This document shows, piece by piece, positions 9,187-20,300 of a stretch of DNA of 64,000 bases. The position numbers were made by a program, and so were the translations under genes. The stretch is from Paraconiothyrium sp. Pb-2020. Lineage: Eukaryota > Ascomycota > Dothideomycetes > Pleosporales > Didymosphaeriaceae. Under the pieces are notes generated by a model. The model was not told the origin of the DNA, ran no database searches, and worked only from the letters and a program-made list of their open reading frames with translations. Within the stretch, counting starts at the first letter, position 1. Each line of letters opens with the position of its first letter. Location: assembly GCA_022419385.1 (NCBI GenBank), contig JAJUBI010000001.1, positions 4,960,001-5,024,000 on the forward strand, written 5' to 3'.

Positions 9187-12100
9187 GGCGGACCAAGGTT
9201 TGAGACGACATGAAAAAAAATCTGTCCGGAATGTACTGGATTGAGTGCATGTCCTAAGCGCCTTCCACTCAAGACGATCTTTCTGGTAGGCACGCTCCAA
9301 GACCCTGCGCGCCAGGAACGCCGTGTCCGGGGAGAGCGTTGTTGAAGGATCTGCCTGGGGGCCTATGAAAGGGGAAGAACTGGATACGCATAATATGTAG
9401 CTAACATCACATCTGAGCGAGGGCTGATGAAAATGTGATAGTATGTTGCATGATTAGCCTGGGCGATGGACCATAGACTGAGGGTACAACATGACGACAT
9501 CAGAAGGTATGCGCGTGGAGGACTGTACATATAGTAGGACGGCGGGACACTGCTACTTACTGCAAGGGAGGTTCTTTAGCATCCTGCATTACCGCAGCGA
9601 AAGCAGCGAGGAGCAATTGGCTTTTGGCGCTACATTCCTGCTTCCATCGCTATCCTCCCTTTATTCAAGTAGCTACAGTTATACCCATTATTGTGTCTTC
9701 GGTATACAGCAATACTGCACGACTCTACGCTCAAGGCTGCACGCACAACATATGAACGCTGAACATACCCACCCGTACTAATCATGATTTAGGCAAGCTC
9801 TAACGTTGTTTGCAACGTCGCCAGAGCGTGAGCGTTCGTACAAGATTGACATGTTCATTCAGGACTCGGCAGCGTGACACTCGTACCATTATTTGCTGAC
9901 CGCTGCAAAGCTTCGTTTCTCGTACAACGGATGGCCAATCAAGAGAACAGAGAGTACGTAATTGGCGGGAGATCGTTCGGAGATAGATGGCGTGATGCGG
10001 GGTGGACCATGAACGGAAGGAAAATTTGCATCTGATAAGCATAGCGCCCTCTTATCAGATGGAACATGTCGGATGAGGAAGGGGCCGGTATCGGCGTGGT
10101 TCAAGGTTGGGAAGAACGGTCTCAGTGTAAATGGCCAATTAGGCTGGGATAGAGGCTCGAGACTCGTGCTCGGATGGACAAGCAAGAGAAGTCGCGGTAC
10201 AAATCTTTTGTGGTGTACGTGCTGATACGAGCCAATGCCACAAAAGGAGGGAACTGTTAGCATATATCTTTCGTGGCGTTATGCTTGGTCGACATATTGT
10301 GGTGCGTGTTTTGTGCTTGATCACTCGCCATGGGTCAGATCTACATCGTACGAAGGTATAAGGCGGGTAGGCTAGAGAAAGTAATTGTCTGCGGACAAGG
10401 CCGATCGTGTTCGTCATTTACACCGAGAAACCGTCGCTATCGTTTGGAGTCATTGCAACGCCGTTGATACGTTTAATAAAGATGCAAGACGCCACCAACA
10501 CCTTCACTGAGAAGGATAAAAACCGAAACAACAAACCGCACCAAAACCCCCAAATAAAGGAACCGTCCTTAATTCTGGCCATGAAATGCAAATCAGGCAG
10601 CAGCTATCTTACACTGTCCGGGATTTTTTGCTTGTCGCTGCCATCCTGCAACAGTAGTACCCCCACTGTAGCTCTACGTCCGGGTTGTGGTAGTCGGTCG
10701 CCAACGTTGTAAGTTGGCCGGACTAAACAGATCTACCGCCCAGACGAGGTAATCAATCCATATGAATCAGAATGAAAGCAAAAGTGATCTATCCTCCTTA
10801 GCAGATAGTAGAGCTTCGTGGTGCGCCCAATATAATACCCAAGTAGCCTTTGATAGTCGTCTAAATCAATGTTGGTCGAGCAACAGCCTATTCTGCGAGA
10901 TCGACCATTTGGCGGAGAGACTGCATGGAAGATGGGAAATTTGACTTGTAGACTGACTGAGTTTGTCTTGGTTTCTACGATCGTGCCGGATCGGTTCAAG
11001 TAGTTTACCTTCGCCATAACAACTACGAAGGGCTTCGTAGTTTCTTTCAGAATCCACTTGACATGGATTATAGAGGATGGCTCGACATCCTGGGACAGAA
11101 GGTGGATGTGTCCCTGCGAGAAAAGCTGTCCATAACTGCGCCTTGGTGCACTGCACTTCTCCATAGACTTCGCTGGGTGAAATCACCATGCGCGGTCATA
11201 GCTTGACCGCGTTCATTTCGTTAGCGAACAACTAATGCAGACACGCTTTGATGTGACCTCTCGGTTGACACCATACCGTAGCATAATTTAGAGTTCTATT
11301 TATACAGCCTCAATTGAGAGAAAAAAGGGGTGTAAGAAGTATTTCATTATTACAAACTAGTAAGCTCTGTTTAAGGGTCTGATAAGTCTTACCTCGAGAC
11401 TTGTTAACTTAGACAACGCTTAGGAGGGTGTAACGATTGAATATCTTACAAGACTTTTACGGAGACCCAGCGAACCCCGTACGGTCCTGATCTTTTTTAA
11501 GCGCTTCCTTATCTCCATCGATGCTCTGATGTGGTCTACATCATCAATGTACGCGTCTGTCGAAATCAAGGAGTGTGCGTCGGAGTCGTGAGATCCAAGT
11601 GTATCGAAATTAAAGGATGCGCATTTGGTTGTCGTGGTGCCACGAACGGTCAAAGGGACGGACAGCGGGAGGACGATGAAAGGACTCACTTTTTTGGCCT
11701 TTCTCAAATGCAAACATGGCTGAACTTAGCAGCATCTGATGCAGGTCTATTCAAGCGTCTTCACTGGTAGGTGCACGAAGTCCGAGAGGAGTTCGATGGC
11801 GGGCATTCCAGGGCTTTGGGGAGGTGACTACGCAAGTCCGAATGAATATTTCGATAGGATTCTGGGCATACAGGCGCTCGGTGAGGTCGGATAGGGTGGT
11901 TCAAAATAAAGTCAAGATGGAAGTATGTATCTTGGGCTGAGCACACAACGGTCCGACAAGGTATGTAACCCCCTGGACACTTTACCAGTGAAACGGCCAA
12001 TGCTTAAATACCGTAAATATCGCGCCACCATGCGTCCATTGCCGTTGATCAATAAGAGCTTTTTCGCATCCTGGCCAGGGCACCTCCAGCTAACGAATTG

Positions 12101-12926
12101 GCGCTTACATTGAGGGCTTTCTCGACTTGATGTCCGCCGATGGGTGCGAGGGCAACATGATAGCCAGTATGTCGTTTCTACATCCAAGAGTGTAGACGCT
12201 GTTATAGGGATGTGGGTGGGATGATGTATACTCTGGAGGTTGCGAGTTCGCGTATCCGTGATGATTATGAGAACGCTCAAACTTGTGAAGCCAATAGACG
12301 GGGGAATCTGCTGACTCAAAAGAAGAGTACAACGCATCACTAATGCTTTGAAAAAGCTGTGCCGTAGAGGCAGTCTCGAGATGCTACATTACTAGCTATA
12401 AGAGAATGTTCTATCATACATGAGAATTGATTTGAGTAGCTGGTAAATATCGACAATTTATCAGGGCGAAGGAATGACAGTGCTTTGAACACAGGTGCCG
12501 CTTGAAAAATAGACTTTCCAGTGTGGAACAACGCCGCGAGTGGCATCAGCAGCCATCTCTTCAGAGATACATCACCGAGTTTCCGCATTGTCAGAGCTGC
12601 TAGAAACTTTTCTTTCCGTCCTCAGGCCGCCATCGTCTCCTGCTCACGGTCCGTACGCATGTTATATTATTCCGTGCCAAACGTAAATGTAGCCCATTGG
12701 ATGCCAATTGACATTGCTACCTCCTGTTGCTAAGCGCTGTGCATAGCAGTGATACGGAGAGGCCGTGAATTCTTCCCGGGGGTGCAGACCACTTCCTTCC
12801 ACTAGGCAAGATAAGTTTACGCAGCGTAGTGGAGTGACGTAACTGGAGTCGCCGGGTATGAACCAAAATTCCCTTGTTATTCCCAAGGGTTCCACGGCTA
12901 ATTTCCAGGTGCGTGGCGTAGAACCT
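9187..12926. other. 3.7-kb gene-poor stretch
   Basis: Only short, unrecognisable ORFs occur on both strands. It contains the inverted pair of SreA-type sites at 10029-10061, a near-match (GTCTGATAA) at about 11378-11386, and a TA-rich patch around 11280-11420 that looks like a mutated repeat. No tRNA or transposon ends were found. Confidence 0.5.
10029..10061. promoter_or_regulatory. Inverted pair of ATCTGATAA sites
   Basis: CATCTGATAAG (10029-10039) and its exact reverse complement CTTATCAGATG (10051-10061) are separated by 11 bp. Each arm contains a perfect ATCWGATAA (SreA/Fep1-type) site. The pair lies 0.85 kb past the HapX stop codon with no identified gene next to it. It could also act as a stem-loop in RNA. 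Confidence 0.55.
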
Positions 12927-13796
12927 TCAACACATGTGCTCAAATCCATAAAAGCGGTCCCAAAACGCGCTGATCTGCTGTAACCGCTGCGGAGGTCGTC
13001 GAAGTCTCGACATACAATCCGCGTCGTGAAACATGACCGTACAGTCAGGCTTGCCAGAGTTTACAGCAGGCCATATATTTCCATCCTGGGCAGGCCTTCC
13101 AGTCTTTAAAAACAGCGCAGTAATCTTAACCATTCTCCTTGAGAGTTCTCGGTCACCGTCGGTCCAGTCCCACTTCCATGCATCGAGATTACCAAACATG
13201 TAGAGCGTAGCAGAACCATGGAACGCTCCTGCATACTCTCTTTCCAGCACTTTGGAGTCCGCGGTGATGGGGGGTGCTCGGTGGAACTGGTAGTACCACA
13301 CCTTCGATGTCAATGTCCTAGCGTGGAGTCGCACAGTAGTCCATACCGGGTACGTGAAGGTTTTATCCGAAAGAAGCTGTGCTGATGAAGTCAATGCTTC
13401 CGCGTCAGAGCTTGCTGGATATAAACGTAGGGCTTCATCGGCGTGATTGCCGAAGGTAGCACGTACGAATTCGAGATATGTGGCCAAAGATCTGATCTGC
13501 ATCAGGCCCGAGCCTTCGTTGCCGACGATACCAGCCATAAGCGGGATGTCAGCAACTTTTCCTGAAAGGAATGCGGCCACCGGAGGTACTGGAAGCACGT
13601 GGCCATCAACAATAGGATAACGCGTGTCGAAAAGACTCAAACCGATAGATCCTGGAATTAAGTCGCTCTCCCAAGGTCCCTGTGAACGAGCTAGTTGGGT
13701 CATCATAAGGTCTTGGGCGGGCATCTCGCGCAGTTCCTCAATCGATGAAGCGCCCAGAAGATTCGTTAATTCAGCCCCTGCCTCTTCTGCCGTTGC
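12927..13796 (-). pseudogene. Type-B carboxylesterase/lipase, C-terminal half only
   Basis: The frame encodes about 290 residues that match the C-terminal half of the COesterase family. YPIVDGHVLPVPPVAAFL is the usual mid-domain strand, GNEGS carries the catalytic acid, VWYYQFHRAPP is a core strand, GAFHG carries the catalytic His, and YMFGNLDAWKWDWTDGDRELS follows. The N-terminal half, with the GESAGG-type nucleophile elbow and oxyanion hole, is absent. Upstream of 13796 the frame meets a stop, and 13797-14110 shows no esterase-like sequence in any frame. The piece therefore looks like a 5'-truncated relic. A distant 5' exon cannot be fully excluded, but such genes rarely have long introns in this genome. 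Confidence 0.7.
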
Positions 13797-14476
13797 GAGT
13801 TGTTACCTATATGCATTAGACACGTGAAGCCCGCGGGGTCGCGGACCCCTGTCGAGACTGCGGATGAAAAGTATTGGCTGGCGTGCATGCAGCACTTGAG
13901 TGAGTTCTGTGTGCAAGGGTAAAAAACATGATGGAAATCCCAACTTCGAGAGGGTAACTTTAAGAGTATGCTTTACGCCATCGCCTGCTTCCGCCCGCGT
14001 GCGAGGTGCATGTGATGGCGCGTACCGCATAATATCGGCGCAGCTCCGTAGGTTGTTTATTTTTTGCAAAGCAAAGAACCGCCAAATCGTGATGATGGGT
14101 CCCTCATAGTACGAGCATTTGGATGATGACAGCTGGTGGAGGATGCTGGAAATAGCGCACCCATCTCACCGGGCGGTGAATCGATGGTAGTCTTATAGCT
14201 AACGCGGAAGCAGGCATCCGCGTTGCGATAGCGACTTGAAATCAAACACCTCGACGTAACGATCGACTTCCTCGAAAGCCAAGATTGACTCCATCGATCG
14301 ACTTTCTGGTGGACACTCGTGGATGAGCCCCCAATTTAGCGCCAGACCTAACCCCTGTTTGGCCTCGCTTAGCTCTCGTAGAAGTTGCGACCACGGCATT
14401 GAAGTTCCTCAACCACACCTCGACTTGTGCCAACCCCAATCATTCGCACCCCAAAGTAGACCCTTTTGACTAAGTA
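13797..14476. other. Intergenic upstream of thymidylate kinase
   Basis: This holds the presumed promoter of the dTMP kinase gene. No ORF with a recognisable product was seen, and the missing esterase N-terminus is not here. Confidence 0.5.
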
Positions 14477-15281
14477 ATGCCACGTGGTAAATTGATCGTT
14501 TTCGAAGGCTTAGACCGCGCGGGCAAGTCGACGCAATGCCAGATGCTAGTGGAAGCGCTGGAGGGGAATGGTGTTAAAGTGAAGCACATGAGGTTTCCTG
14601 GTAAGTCTTCCAGTGGTACGACAGATATGCCCTCATTCTACTGGAAAATCCTCTCGTATCTCATCCCTCAATTGTCCTGATTGACTTCTCAAAGACCGGA
14701 CGACGCCGATCGGACAAATGATCAACAGCTACCTGAGCGGACAGAGTGAGCAGGAAGATCATGCTATTCATTTACTGTTCTCAGCCAACCGCTGGGAAGC
14801 AGCGTACGTCCTCTCGGAAAAATCCTCCCACTCGTTTCGCGCGCTCTGCTGACGCCATGGCAGACCATCTATGGAAGCCGACCTCGCTGCTGGAATCACT
14901 ATAATAATAGACCGATATTACTACTCTGGCTGCGTGTATAGCGCAGCAAAGCAAAATCCCACCCTCTCACTAGCCTGGTCACGCCATCCTGAAGTTGGCC
15001 TGCCTAGACCCGATCTCGTATTGTTCCTCGACATTTCGACGGAAGATGCAGCGAAGCGAGGTGGATATGGGACGGAAAAGTATGAGAAGAAGGAGCTTCA
15101 GGATCGCGTAAGGCGGTTGTTTAATGTAATGATGCAGAGCCAGGAGAAGGAAGACTTTGTACGCATCAATGCCGGAGCATGTGTAGAGGATGTGCAGCAG
15201 AGAATTCGGGAGGAGGTGGATAAGGCGATGAAGAGGGTCGATAACGAGCAGTTACCGCTTAGATTTGTGGAGTCATGGTGA
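14477..15281 (+). CDS. CDC8: Thymidylate kinase (dTMP kinase)
   Basis: Exons 14477-14600, 14695-14803 and 14864-15281 (introns 94 and 60 bp) give 216 residues, the normal size for the family. The enzyme phosphorylates dTMP to dTDP with ATP, an essential step of dTTP synthesis. FEGLDRAGKST near residue 9 is the P-loop; MRFPDRTTPIGQMI near 38 and LFSANRWEA near 70 are substrate-site segments; DRYYYSG near 94 is the DRY motif; GLPRPDLVLFLDIS follows. The Arg/Lys-rich lid is RGGYGTEKYEKKELQDRV. Its stop codon is 13 bp from the 3' end of the convergent SLX1 gene. Confidence 0.95.
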
Positions 15282-15294
15282 GCCTGCTCTTGCT

Positions 15295-16362
15295 TCAGGG
15301 CGCAGATAGGCCTTCGCCGTCATCGACATCTTCCATCCACGTCTCGTCCAGGTCCTCATCCTCTTCGCCTAGCTCTTGTGGCTCAGTAGCTTCCGACTCG
15401 GAGGTGCTCCCTGCCTTCGTCTTTCGCTTAGGCTTGAACATGGCCTCGACCTCCTTTTGACCACGTGTGCGAAGACTCAGCTCTTTCATGAGAGCGAACC
15501 ACTGCAGTGGCGTATGGCAGGTCGGACATGTTCCTTCGACAGGTATGAGAGCATCCTGACGTCCTTCTTCGGCCAGGAACCAATTAGAAAGGCACTGTAT
15601 ATGAGAGGTGCTCCGACATGCTGCGACCGGACATATCAACGTGAGTCCAGTGGAGACGTTGAACCTTGCGCTGCAGATGCTACAGAAACGTGATGTTTGT
15701 TCCTCTATCAAGGATTTGGCTTTCTCAACATGAGGCTTGCACTCCTCATACGCCACAGGGATTGCTCGAATGATATCGGGTATTATGAATGTTGCTGACT
15801 CCCCTGCGGAAGGACCGGCTATTGGCGCTGGAAGATCCGCAGGTGTCAGGTGTATTGTTATACTCTTTCGCAATTTTGGGGCCATTTTCGCAGTATGTCT
15901 CTCCCATGTTGCAAAGATATCTGGCGCAAAGAACCTCACGTGCAACGGCCACCTGCTGAAGCTCCTGACACCCAACAAGTAATGCAGATTCTTCAACCGC
16001 GCTTCCAACGACATGGGCGGCTTCCTCCGCCTGCCTGGAGAGGCTTTCCTCTTCTTCTGCAATTCCTCGACTCTTGCGTCGCGAACATCTCTGTCAATAT
16101 GTCGAGTCGCGTGGGTGTTTTGCCAGGCCCATTCGAACTGCAAAGCTGCGTATTTGGATGGGAAGCCGGTTACAATGCAGGTCATCTCCCAAGGCCGCTT
16201 CGCTTGCAGCGACGTCCGCTTCGCGCCGCCCTTGCTCGAGCCATTGTGCTGACCTAGACGACGCGCAGGGTTGGGGGTGCTGCCGATGTAGTACGATTTG
16301 CGGTTCCTGGAGCGCAGCAGATAGCAGCAGTAGAAGGCGGGAATCGGCTTCTCCACCGGCAT
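15295..16362 (-). CDS. SLX1: Structure-specific endonuclease subunit SLX1
   Basis: Single exon, 355 residues. The N-terminal GIY-YIG (URI) nuclease domain reads YCCYLLRSRNRKSYYIGST near residue 12, with PARRLGQHNG and the catalytic Glu in the FEWAWQ helix near 76. The C-terminal RING/PHD-like zinc finger starts CSICSARF near 228 and continues CPVAACRS, HIQCLSNWFL and CPTCHTPL. An acidic tail ends the protein. SLX1 is the catalytic subunit of the SLX1-SLX4 nuclease, which cuts branched DNA such as Holliday junctions and stalled forks in the nucleus. The length agrees with fungal SLX1. Confidence 0.95.
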   Translation of the reverse strand: MPVEKPIPAFYCCYLLRSRNRKSYYIGSTPNPARRLGQHNGSSKGGAKRTSLQAKRPWEMTCIVTGFPSKYAALQFEWAWQNTHATRHIDRDVRDARVEELQKKRKASPGRRRKPPMSLEARLKNLHYLLGVRSFSRWPLHVRFFAPDIFATWERHTAKMAPKLRKSITIHLTPADLPAPIAGPSAGESATFIIPDIIRAIPVAYEECKPHVEKAKSLIEEQTSRFCSICSARFNVSTGLTLICPVAACRSTSHIQCLSNWFLAEEGRQDALIPVEGTCPTCHTPLQWFALMKELSLRTRGQKEVEAMFKPKRKTKAGSTSESEATEPQELGEEDEDLDETWMEDVDDGEGLSAP

Positions 16363-17353
16363 CTTTTGTCGCGAGGTGAGACTGCCTGCCTGGTAACGTT
16401 GCGCTCAGCAAGCAGAGGCAGCCAACAAAAGGAAGTCGGGGCGGCTGAGGCGCCATTGGCTCGGTTTCTGGAGTTCCGTGCGCATCCTTGCTTGCATCGG
16501 CCATGTCCTGCGGCATGGTAAAAAATGTTGGCGCGGCCCGCCATTTAATATTGAAGTATACAAAATACGCAGGCGGCGTGGCTAGGTGCATATCGCTACG
16601 AATCACTGTGTGTCACGTTCGCAGCAACGCTGACGAGCATACCAGAAGTGCTCCCCCAAGTCTGCGAAGGCTCCCGAAGCAGACGGGGATGGATGGACCA
16701 CTGGATAGTGAAGACCCGGTCCCAGAGTTCGCCTTTTGTTTCAGGCCGCAGGGCGACCGAGCATGTGCACCGATACTGCATGTCTGCGCCGAGATACCTC
16801 GCCCATGGCAAGGCAAAACGATCCAAACTGAACAGTGTCAGCGAGCAGCATGTCATGCCGCCGCAATCGGTGAATATCACTGTACATGCTGCCGTTCTTT
16901 GTCGGCGGAGGATCCTATTTGGTGCATCCTTGCCATCGGTGGTCGTGTTTGGTTAGCCTACCACTACCAGAGCCGGCAGGGACGTCGTCCACTCGCGCTT
17001 CCCTCATCAGTCCATCAAGTCTCTTTCACCACTCTCCCGCCGCCGACGTCCCCCGGGATCAATTCTACGCTGCCGCCCGCAACCTCACCCCAACCGATGC
17101 GAGTGCGACATACCCACCCTACCGGCCTGCTCGCTCAATTCGTATCCCGCTGGACGCCATTTTCGCACTATTCGTCCCTGGCACTCGCTCGGCCGTAGCC
17201 CTCGTCTTATGCCACACGCACAGGCACCCGCCCGCAAGCTCCACGTCCAGAACACACATACGAATGCGACACTTGAGTAACTACACAACCACCGTCATTA
17301 CAAGTCTGTAATTAGTGTTGGAAGAGGGCAGCGCTGGGTGCAGCAGCGACGGC
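16363..17353. promoter_or_regulatory. Divergent intergenic region between SLX1 and KDM5
   Basis: About 1 kb separates the divergent start codons. The C/A-rich stretch from 17000 to 17310 probably includes the KDM5 leader. Open frames here (for example 16488-17198) have no domain and biased composition. Confidence 0.5.
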
Positions 17354-20300
17354 ATGGTCGATCTCTTACCCCCAAGCGGCCCGCCGATGGGCGGCACGGT
17401 GGCCACCTTTCGAGTCGCAGGCGCAAACGGAGTACCTGCGGCACCAAAAACGCGAATGGGAGCCATGCCGCTTCCTCCAGCGAGCGGCACACCCTCTGTC
17501 GGCATAAATGGGATACCTCTCAGCGCTCGCAAAGCGCAGGCGCTGGATCTTGCGACAGTCGAGCGCAGAGGCCACGGCATACCCAACAACCCGCCGCCCA
17601 AGCTTAACCGCATGTTTGGCTTACAAGAAGCGCCCACTTACAGACCAACCGCTGAAGAGTTCAAAGATCCGCTGCTATATATTGCTTCAGTACGTGAGGA
17701 GGCACAGCACTACGGCATCGCCAAGATTATCCCACCAGACTCATGGAACCCACCATTCGCCATCGATACGGAGCGCTTCCACTTCCGTACCCGCCGACAA
17801 GAATTAAACTCTGTCGAGGGAGGCACGCGCGCAAACCTAAATTATCTGGACCAATTAGCCAAGTTTCACAAGCAGCACGGCAACAGCCTGACTCGATTCC
17901 CTAGTGTGGACAAGAGGCCGTTGGATCTGTACAAGCTCAAGAAAGCCGTTGAAACGAGAGGCGGCTTTGAGCGTGTTTGCAAGCAGAAGAAGTGGGCAGA
18001 GATCGGACGAGACCTCGGCTACAGCGGCAAGATAATGTCTTCGCTGTCCACATCATTGAAGAACTCGTACCAGAAATGGCTACATCCGTATGAAGAGTAT
18101 CTCAGAGTCGTGAAGCCGGGCGTGCAGCAAATGATAGAGCATGAAAATGGCGGTCCGTACACACCCTCGCCAGCGCCGTCGCCTATGAAGAAATCGGCGC
18201 ACGGCACACCAAACGGTAACTCCATTGATTCGCCCGCCATGAGGGCGACTGTTGCACTCAATGCCTCGATGCACTCTGATGCTGCACCGACACCACCTCC
18301 AGCGGATCTACCGCGACCCGTTGTTTCGTCTGGCTTTACCGCCGTAAAAGCAGGAGGCTTCACGGCCGTGAATGCGCAGTCCCCGCAACCCACTCCGCCA
18401 GCGGCAAGCACGCCAGGACCAGCGCCAAATGGTTTGTCCTACGTTAACGCAGTCAATGGTTATGCTCACAGCAATGGCGACTCTCGCACATCTACGCCCC
18501 TGCGAAATGCCAGCCCCATGTTGTCAGCCCACAATACGCCTGATTTGCGACCGTCAGCTGTCGGTCTGACTCCGCTTTCCCATCCACAAGCGTTTCCTCA
18601 CCTTAAGCGAACGCTGTCCCAGGACACGGAAGGTGGCATGACTGATGAGACCGACGCGGCAAATGGCCGTCGAAGCAAACGTCTGAAGAAAGGTAAGCGC
18701 ATCCGTCACCTGCAGCCTCCACCTGTGTTCAGACAGGGTTCTGCTCGTGCGCGATCCCTGGTTGGATCTCGGCACGACTGATCGGTCGCTGTATCTCTCA
18801 TTGGCGATCCATCTCGGCTAACAGCAACACTTGCAGATGCGGCGCCAACCGTGGCAGGTTCTCACATGACCCAACCTCGCCAGTCGACACCAAGCGGTGG
18901 ACGAACATTGCACCCGCGTGTTCGCGCTCCTGACGAGCGTCCTGGCGATGTAAGTGCACAGCCCTCTGACAGGGTTCTTGTTCCAAGTTACTCATCCAAT
19001 GAGCAGCGATGCGAAACATGTGGTACGGAGAACGACCCTTCCAACATTTTACTATGCGACAGTTGCGACGCAGGGTATCACGGCTATTGTCTCGATCCAC
19101 CGATCAAAGGCATTCCAGAGTACGACTGGCATTGTCCTAAATGTTTAGTCGGCACAGGCGAATTTGGGTTCGAGGAAGGCGGCACTTACTCGCTGCGGCA
19201 ATTTCAAGAACGTGCGCATCTCTTCAAGCAAGCGCACTTTGCCAACAAGATGCCATTCGATCCCGTCACGAATACCCCAAAGCCTGTAAGCGAAGACGAC
19301 ATCGAGCACGAGTTCTGGAGGCTCGTAGAGAGCATAACCGAGACTGTCGAAGTAGAGTATGGCGCCGACGTGCATTCCACAACTCACGGAAGCGGATTTC
19401 CTACGATTGAGCGCAATCCTCGTGAGCCATATGCGACCGATCCTTGGAATTTGAACATAATGCCCTATAACCCTGAGTCGCTCTTCCGTCACATCAAGTC
19501 CGACATATCGGGCATGACCGTGCCGTGGTTGTACGTCGGCATGGTTTTTTCGACCTTCTGCTGGCACAACGAGGATCACTTCACTTACTCGGCCAACTAC
19601 CAGCATTTCGGGGCAACGAAGACCTGGTACGGGATCCCGGCCGAGGATACGGAGAAGTTCGAGCAAGCAATGCGCGATGCAGTGCCGGAGCTGTTCGAAT
19701 CCCAACCAGACTTGCTTTTCCAACTAGTCACCTTGTTGACTCCCGATCAACTCAAAAAGGCTGGAGTGAGGGTCTTTGCGCTTGATCAGCGCGCTGGCGA
19801 ATTTGTTATCACTTTTCCGCAAGCCTACCACGCTGGGTTCAACCATGGATTCAATTTCAACGAAGCTGTCAATTTTGCCCCTTCAGATTGGGAGCCTTAC
19901 GGCGAGCTGGGTGTTCAACGTCTCCAGGACTACCGCCGCCAACCATGCTTCTCGCACGACGAGCTTCTTCTCGCAGCAGCCTCGCGCAAGGATACGACTA
20001 TAAAGACCGCTAAGTGGCTAGCACCGGCGCTTGAACGCATGCGCGAACACGAATCAAAGGTTCGAGCAGAGTTTGCCGAGAAGCACAAAGTGTTTCATGG
20101 ACAGAAATGTAAAATCGATGGGACCGGTGAAGGCGACGGGACATGCGACATTGATATCGAGATCAACGACACGGACATGCACGAAGATGAACTCATTTGC
20201 AATTTTTGTAAGGCCTACGGTTACCTATCGCGGTTTTATTGTACGAACGCAAAGAAAGTGCTATGCTTGCGCCATGCCGGATGGTACGAATGTTGTCCCG

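Noticed and set aside
16488..17198. 236-codon plus-strand frame before KDM5
   Set aside because: No recognisable domain, biased composition, and overlaps the likely promoter and leader.
19685..19705. tRNA-like T-loop sequence (GTTCGAATCCC)
   Set aside because: Lies inside the JmjC coding exon with no cloverleaf around it.
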